A stretch of DNA of 48,901 nt, taken from Chlamydiota bacterium (GTDB lineage Bacteria > Auribacterota > JACPWU01). Below, in pieces: positions 44,817 through 48,901 of this stretch (the stretch's first letter is position 1; each line of letters starts with the position of its first letter). The notes under the pieces were generated by a model. The model worked only from the letters and a program-made list of their open reading frames with translations. It was not told the DNA's origin and did no database searches. Position numbers and translations under genes: made by a program. The DNA lies in contig JACOUC010000069.1 in the NCBI GenBank assembly GCA_016178055.1, positions 1 to 48,901 of the forward strand, read 5' to 3'.

Positions 44817-45718
44817 TATAGTTTCTCAGGACCAGTTTTTCCAAGAAGTCCATGAGGTTTAAAAAGCAAAATAAAAATAAGAATAAAAAAAGCGAAGGCA
44901 TCCCGATAAGTGCTTGAGATATAACCTGAGACCAATGTTTCCGAAATTCCCATAATCAAACCTCCGAGCATCGCTCCCACAACATTCCCAATTCCACCCA
45001 GAACAGCAGCTACAAAAGCCTTGAGACCTGGCATAATTCCCATCAAAGGTTCTATTTTAGGATTGGAAAGCCCGACGAGAATACCTGCGGCTGCGGCTAG
45101 AGTGGACCCGATAAAAAAAGTAAAACTAATGATGCGATTGACATTAATTCCCATGAGGCCGGCTGTCTCGTGACTGAATGAAACAGCCCTCATCGCTTTT
45201 CCCATGCGAGTTTTCATCACCACACAATGAAGCATGAGCATCAAACCAATGGAAACACCTAAGATTAGGAGTTGAATATTATTGAAGGCGACATCCCCAA
45301 AACGAATGATTTCTTTGACTTTCACAATTTGGGGAAAAAATTTAGGATCAGGCCCAAAAACAAGTTGTCCTCCATTTTCTAATAGTAGGGAAACACCAAT
45401 GGCCGTAATCAACGCATTTAAACGAAGGCTACCACGAAGGGGACGATAACAAGTCTTTTCAATCAAAACGCCAATAGCACCACAACTGATCATTGAAACC
45501 AAAAGGATTAGAAGAGCTTTAGCATTTGAAGGCTCCGTTGCCCCATGAACCCATCCCGAGAGATAGTATCCGATCATGGCCCCCAACATATAAATATCGC
45601 CATGGGCAAAATTAATCAGGCGCAAAACCCCATAAACCATGGTGTAACCCAAGGCGATGAGGGCATAAATACTTCCCCAGCTAATACCATTAATAAGTTG
45701 TTGAAGAAATTCAGACAT
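44816..45718 (-). CDS. livH: Branched-chain amino acid ABC transporter permease LivH
   Basis: Permease with about eight helices. Signatures: ALIALGYTMVYGVLRLINFAHGD near the N-terminus and GIMPGLKAFVAAVLGGIGNVVGA near the end. Start 45718 (MSEFLQQLINGI) is the family start; the upstream extension is repeat-encoded. 300 residues. Confidence 0.93.
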   Translation of the reverse strand: MSEFLQQLINGISWGSIYALIALGYTMVYGVLRLINFAHGDIYMLGAMIGYYLSGWVHGATEPSNAKALLILLVSMISCGAIGVLIEKTCYRPLRGSLRLNALITAIGVSLLLENGGQLVFGPDPKFFPQIVKVKEIIRFGDVAFNNIQLLILGVSIGLMLMLHCVVMKTRMGKAMRAVSFSHETAGLMGINVNRIISFTFFIGSTLAAAAGILVGLSNPKIEPLMGIMPGLKAFVAAVLGGIGNVVGAMLGGLIMGISETLVSGYISSTYRDAFAFFILIFILLFKPHGLLGKTGPEKL

Positions 45719-45720
45719 AT

Positions 45721-45852
45721 GAAATCCAAAATGCAAAAATCAAAACGCAAAATGACAATGTAAAATCTAAAAATTTTTTCCGCAATAGTATTAGATAATT
45801 TTTGAATTTTGATATGTCATTTTGATTTTTGCATTTTTAATTTTGATTTTTT
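45721..45852. repeat. Inverted heptad element, AAAATCAAAATGACA family
   Basis: Covers the whole livK-livH gap, left arm CCAAAATGCAAAAATC-type and right arm TGTCATTTTGATTTTTGC-type. Runs into the livK stop codon. Confidence 0.85.
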
Positions 45853-46972
45853 AAGGTTCTACCCGTTTAAAAAATTTTACTTTTCCATTCTCAATTTTTA
45901 AAACAACCGCTGCCTTACGAGCATTTCGGTCTTTATCGAGTGTAATGGAGCCAGAAATTCCTGGATAATTCTTTGTCTGACTTAAAGCATCCCGAATTGT
46001 ACTCCCTTCAAGAGACCCCGCTCTTTGAATAGCATCGACTAAAATTTTGGCAGCATCATACCCAAGAACGGCCATCGCGTCTGGAACTTCTCCGTATTTT
46101 GCCTTGAAAGTTTCAATAAATTTTTGAATGACGACACTCGGATCATCTGCAGCATAATGGTTACTGAAATAGGATTCATTAATGGCTTCTCCTCCAATTT
46201 CAACCACACGCGGAGAATCCCATCCGTCCCCCCCTAATAACTGCCCCGTCCACCCCAATTCTCGAATTTGTCGAGCAATCAAACCTACTTCCGTGTAATA
46301 GCCTGGGACAAAAATAGCCTCAGGATGCTGACTTTTGATCGCTGTCAGCTGAGCGCGAAATTCAATATCCCCTTCTGAATAAGATTCATTGGCTACAATC
46401 TTTCCTCCCAATTTTTTAAAGGTTGCCTCAAAAAAAGAGGCAAGACCCACACTGTAATCATTTTTAATATCTTTAAAAATTGCAGCTTCTCTCACACCTA
46501 AAGTCTCATAAGTAAACTTGGCCATGACTTCCCCTTGAAAAGGGTCGATGAAACAAATTCTGAAAATATAGTCCCCCATTTCAGTGACCTTTGGATTAGT
46601 AGAAGCAGGAGTCACCATTGGAATTCCTGCCCTTTGACACTCAGGGGCTCCCGCTAAACTCCTTGAGCTAGCAACCTCGCCCAAAACAGCCACCACGCCA
46701 TCTCGCTTGATTAATTTTACAACAGCCGTTTTTGCTTCCTCTGGCTTACTTTGATCATCCTCAATAACAGCCCTCATTTTCTTTCCTAAAATTCCACCCT
46801 GATCATTCACCTCTGAAAAAGCCATCTCAATTCCACGATTCATGGATTGACCAAAAGTGGCCGTACTACCGGTGAGCGAGGCATAAACGCCAATGGGAAT
46901 ATCTTCATTTTTTTTAGCACAACCTACAATCAAACATGCCCCTAAAAGAATCGATAATAATTTTTTCATCAT
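45851..46972 (-). CDS. livK: Branched-chain amino acid-binding lipoprotein (LivK/LivJ-like)
   Basis: Periplasmic binding protein of the transporter, 373 residues. The signal ends in the lipobox LIVGC (Cys18), so it is probably a lipoprotein. Type 1 binding fold with IPIGVYASLTGSTATFGQ, VPMVTPASTNPKVTEMGDYIFRI and FKAKYGEVPDAMAVLGYDAA. First gene of the livK-H-M-G-F operon. Confidence 0.92.
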   Translation of the reverse strand: MMKKLLSILLGACLIVGCAKKNEDIPIGVYASLTGSTATFGQSMNRGIEMAFSEVNDQGGILGKKMRAVIEDDQSKPEEAKTAVVKLIKRDGVVAVLGEVASSRSLAGAPECQRAGIPMVTPASTNPKVTEMGDYIFRICFIDPFQGEVMAKFTYETLGVREAAIFKDIKNDYSVGLASFFEATFKKLGGKIVANESYSEGDIEFRAQLTAIKSQHPEAIFVPGYYTEVGLIARQIRELGWTGQLLGGDGWDSPRVVEIGGEAINESYFSNHYAADDPSVVIQKFIETFKAKYGEVPDAMAVLGYDAAKILVDAIQRAGSLEGSTIRDALSQTKNYPGISGSITLDKDRNARKAAVVLKIENGKVKFFKRVEP

Positions 46973-47021
46973 TTTCCTCTTTCAAAATAGCTCAAAGTTA
47001 TTTACCCAAGTGGATGAAAAC

Positions 47022-47096
47022 GAGTCCATAGTCCACGGTCCACAGAAATAAATGCTTCCTTTAAAACCGTCGACCGTGGACGATGGACTGTAGACT
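47022..47096. repeat. Inverted heptad element, GTCCAC/GTCGAC family
   Basis: Left arm AGTCCAT, AGTCCAC, GGTCCAC; core AGAAATAAATG.TTCCTTTAAAAC; right arm CGTCGAC, CGTGGAC, GATGGAC, TGTAGAC. Lies between the divergent livK and the exported-protein gene, so it may hold their promoters. Confidence 0.9.
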
Positions 47097-47114
47097 CACG
47101 CTGTCTTTTCATGC

Positions 47115-47120
47115 TATCAT
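47115..47120 (+). promoter_or_regulatory. Candidate -10 box TATCAT
   Basis: Ten bases before the ATG of the exported-protein gene, with TAGACT 18 bases upstream as a weak -35. A start of transcription about seven bases downstream would give a nearly leaderless mRNA, matching the lack of a Shine-Dalgarno. Confidence 0.35.
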
Positions 47121-47129
47121 TTATCCCTT

Positions 47130-48701
47130 ATGAAAAAAATATTTCTTATTATCATTTTCATTTTTCCACTACTCGCGACCGGAACGATTCAAGAGAAATT
47201 CCCAGAGGATTTCTTAGGTTACATTTATTTTCCCGTTTTTTCTGAATTGATTCAACAAAGCCAAGAATATCTTGTTCCCTTTGGTCAAGCCTCCCAGCAA
47301 GCACCCGGATTTTTATCAACCCTTTTCCTCAAAGACACAAAAATCGAGAGTTTTGATTTATCCCGTCCGATGCTCTATGCCAGACTCAACCCAAAAAAAT
47401 CCCCCGTCCCATTTTTTTACACCGCCTATCTCAAAGATAAAGACCTTTTCCTTTTAGGGTTTGGAAAAAGCCTTCTGGGGGGAAAGGGTTTTACGCTCAA
47501 AGAAGAAACAAAAAATAAACCCGTTCAAGAGTATATTGAAGAACAGACGCATTTTGATCGAGAGGGATTTCTAAAGGCCTTAGAAAAAGGCCCTGTGGAT
47601 GTGACGAATTTTCAGACGAAGGTGATGCTTTCTTACTTTCTAGCCTTTAAAGACAACCAGGTTATTGTCTCAGGGAGTCAAGAATTGGTTCAAAAGTTTT
47701 TAAGTGAATCTTTAGAAAATATTCTCACTTCTAAAAAATCAGACTCTTGCGATCTTGGCCCCAAACCCATCGATATCCTTTTGCGATCGAGTCAAGCCTA
47801 TGGTGTCTATCGAGAAGATCTGGAGGGCCTTCGTCATAAACTTGAACCCGCTCTGATTTCTAAAAATCTTCAATCACTCCAATGGATGTTAGAAACACTG
47901 GAGGATTCTCTTGGGAAAGTAGATGAACTTCAGTTATTTTCTTTTTTAAAAGCTGATTCAATCGAACTTGAAATTGATTTAAAAGTTAAACCTGATTCTT
48001 CTCTTGCAGAAAAATTAAAAAAATCAAATCAACTGATGCTTTCTTTAAAAAGCGCTCCCCTCGTTAATACCGCAGCTCTTTTAAAGGTCACACTTCCTCA
48101 AACGCTTCCGATCTCAAAATTTATACCCCTAGGGAACAAACCTGAAATCCAAGCCCTTGCCCAAAATTACGCCTCCCACATCAGAAACCTTTTTACCTTT
48201 AACAATCTTTCGATGGAAGGATTGATTAAAACCATCCTTGCCTTTGACCTCAAAGAAGGAGAATTGGAAAAAGCCCATTTGGATTTTAATCGTCTCATTA
48301 AAGAAGTCGGTTCTCTACAAATGACAGAAAATATCTTTCAACAAGTTGATAGGATTGCATCTCCTTCGAAAATTTTATACAGCACCTTTTCAGACAACCA
48401 TCATTGGATTGGACTTAAATTTGACTCCCCTGAAAATTTTGTATCGGCCGTGGAAAAACTAAAACAAGCCTCATCAGCCTCTCAGGTTCCTTTGGATGAA
48501 ATAACAGCTGATTTTCCAGAAAAATTAAATTTCTTTGTTCTTTTAAAACCTCTCGAGGGAGGTTATCTGGCAGGTTATGGAAAATCAGAAGAAGAGAAAT
48601 TCCATGCCTTTTTTAGAATCAGAGCGAAAGAATGGATAACCGAAAAGTTCAAAGTTCAAAGTTCAAAGTTTAAAGATAAAAAAACTCCCTCAACTTCCTA
48701 A
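47130..48701 (+). CDS. Exported protein of unknown function, 523 aa
   Basis: N-terminal signal peptide (MKKIFLIIIFIFPLLATG) followed by about 490 residues with mixed alpha/beta pattern. No catalytic motif is recognised; segments such as LMLSLKSAPLVNTAALLKVT and NHHWIGLKFDSPENFVSAVEKL look like the repeated alpha/beta units of DUF3352-type periplasmic proteins, which is only a suggestion. The last residues KFKVQSSKFKDKK are encoded by a heptad array, so the original C-terminus is probably changed. No Shine-Dalgarno. Confidence 0.7.
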   Translation: MKKIFLIIIFIFPLLATGTIQEKFPEDFLGYIYFPVFSELIQQSQEYLVPFGQASQQAPGFLSTLFLKDTKIESFDLSRPMLYARLNPKKSPVPFFYTAYLKDKDLFLLGFGKSLLGGKGFTLKEETKNKPVQEYIEEQTHFDREGFLKALEKGPVDVTNFQTKVMLSYFLAFKDNQVIVSGSQELVQKFLSESLENILTSKKSDSCDLGPKPIDILLRSSQAYGVYREDLEGLRHKLEPALISKNLQSLQWMLETLEDSLGKVDELQLFSFLKADSIELEIDLKVKPDSSLAEKLKKSNQLMLSLKSAPLVNTAALLKVTLPQTLPISKFIPLGNKPEIQALAQNYASHIRNLFTFNNLSMEGLIKTILAFDLKEGELEKAHLDFNRLIKEVGSLQMTENIFQQVDRIASPSKILYSTFSDNHHWIGLKFDSPENFVSAVEKLKQASSASQVPLDEITADFPEKLNFFVLLKPLEGGYLAGYGKSEEEKFHAFFRIRAKEWITEKFKVQSSKFKDKKTPSTS

Positions 48702-48744
48702 TCTTAAACTTTCTGTAATCTTCAGCCCTTAAACTTTAAACTAT
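48647..48744. repeat. Inverted heptad element, GTTCAAA family
   Basis: Left arm of four GTTCAAA/GTTTAAA units inside the 3' end of the exported-protein gene, spacer with its stop codon, right arm (CTTAAACTTT...CCTTAAACTTTAAACT). Confidence 0.8.
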
Positions 48745-48767
48745 TTTTCAGCTCTTTCTTTGAACTT

Positions 48768-48901
48768 GTCGAGTAGACATATATTTCAATGCCCCTCACG
48801 GAACCGTACGTGCGGATTTTCCGCATACGGCTCTTCAGTAAGCCTCACTCAATTTTGACGGTATATAAAAGCGATGGACGATCCGTGGCTTCGGTAAGGG
48901 G
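48768..48901 (-). mobile_element. Group II intron, 3' end (partial)
   Basis: On the minus strand, positions 48833-48801 match intron domain V: GAGCCGTATGCGG...CCGCACGTACGGTTC, with the catalytic AGC at the base and a purine-rich loop. A domain VI-like hairpin and the usual end CTACTCGAC (48776-48768) follow. The rest of the intron, including any reverse transcriptase gene, would lie beyond the right edge of the window. Confidence 0.78.

Overview
The window reads as one continuous piece of chromosome from a diderm (Gram-negative-type) bacterium of moderate to low GC. Evidence for an outer membrane is an LptD-type LPS assembly protein, a complete MCE/Mla lipid transport cassette, a porin-like barrel with a signal peptide, and a lipobox substrate-binding protein. 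The housekeeping gene order, however, resembles Firmicutes: clpC - radA - ispD - ispF - [gap] - gltX - cysS, then tmk - holB - ricT(PSP1) - metG - tatD. This mixture, with LAGLIDADG, group II intron and HEPN/MNT genes, would fit a candidate phylum such as Omnitrophota, but that placement is inference and no 16S gene is present. Nearly every gene is on the minus strand. Exceptions are an aldo/keto reductase, an 84-aa-class hypothetical gene and a large exported protein at the right end.

Layout from left to right. 0.15-6.2 kb: lptD, sugar-nucleotide epimerase, transaldolase-like aldolase, ROK sugar kinase, tatD. 6.3-12.2 kb: metG, PSP1/ricT, holB, tmk, cysS. 12.4-15.0 kb: gltX carrying an inserted MNT-HEPN toxin-antitoxin-type module at its 5' end, flanked by a 50-bp direct repeat, plus a frameshifted membrane protein. 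15.1-19.8 kb: recQ, a DUF1016 protein lacking its nuclease core, aldo/keto reductase, a small hypothetical gene. 19.9-27.9 kb: ispF, ispD, radA, mlaD, mlaF, mlaE, clpC. 28-32.7 kb: tRNA-Glu, tRNA-Gln, a LAGLIDADG-type endonuclease, porin, TPR protein, tRNA-Arg, and an overlapping nucleotidyltransferase pair. 32.8-37.2 kb: apt, an rpoD-like sigma factor, ppdK. 37.2-38.4 kb: gene-poor debris with an RHS remnant and a HEAT-like pseudogene. 38.4-41.9 kb: tgt, queA, spoIID. 42-47 kb: a full branched-chain amino acid (Liv) ABC transporter. 47.1-48.7 kb: an exported protein of unknown function. 48.77-48.90 kb: the 3' end of a group II intron running off the window.

Two things stand out. First, a MNT nucleotidyltransferase/HEPN RNase pair has been inserted into the glutamyl-tRNA synthetase gene. 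The HEPN reading frame now runs without a stop into a complete GluRS, a predicted HEPN-GluRS fusion, while a 23-codon stub of the original gltX start survives upstream. The two 50-bp copies differ at only two bases, both silent. Second, most intergenic gaps carry short degenerate tandem arrays whose unit is about seven bases, in roughly ten different consensus families. Many arrays are paired as inverted arms around a spacer, and many run into stop or start codons, so that they encode the ends of at least six proteins. One inverted pair encloses tRNA-Arg. These look like a diverse set of heptad-repeat hairpin elements, comparable in unit length to cyanobacterial heptanucleotide STRR repeats.
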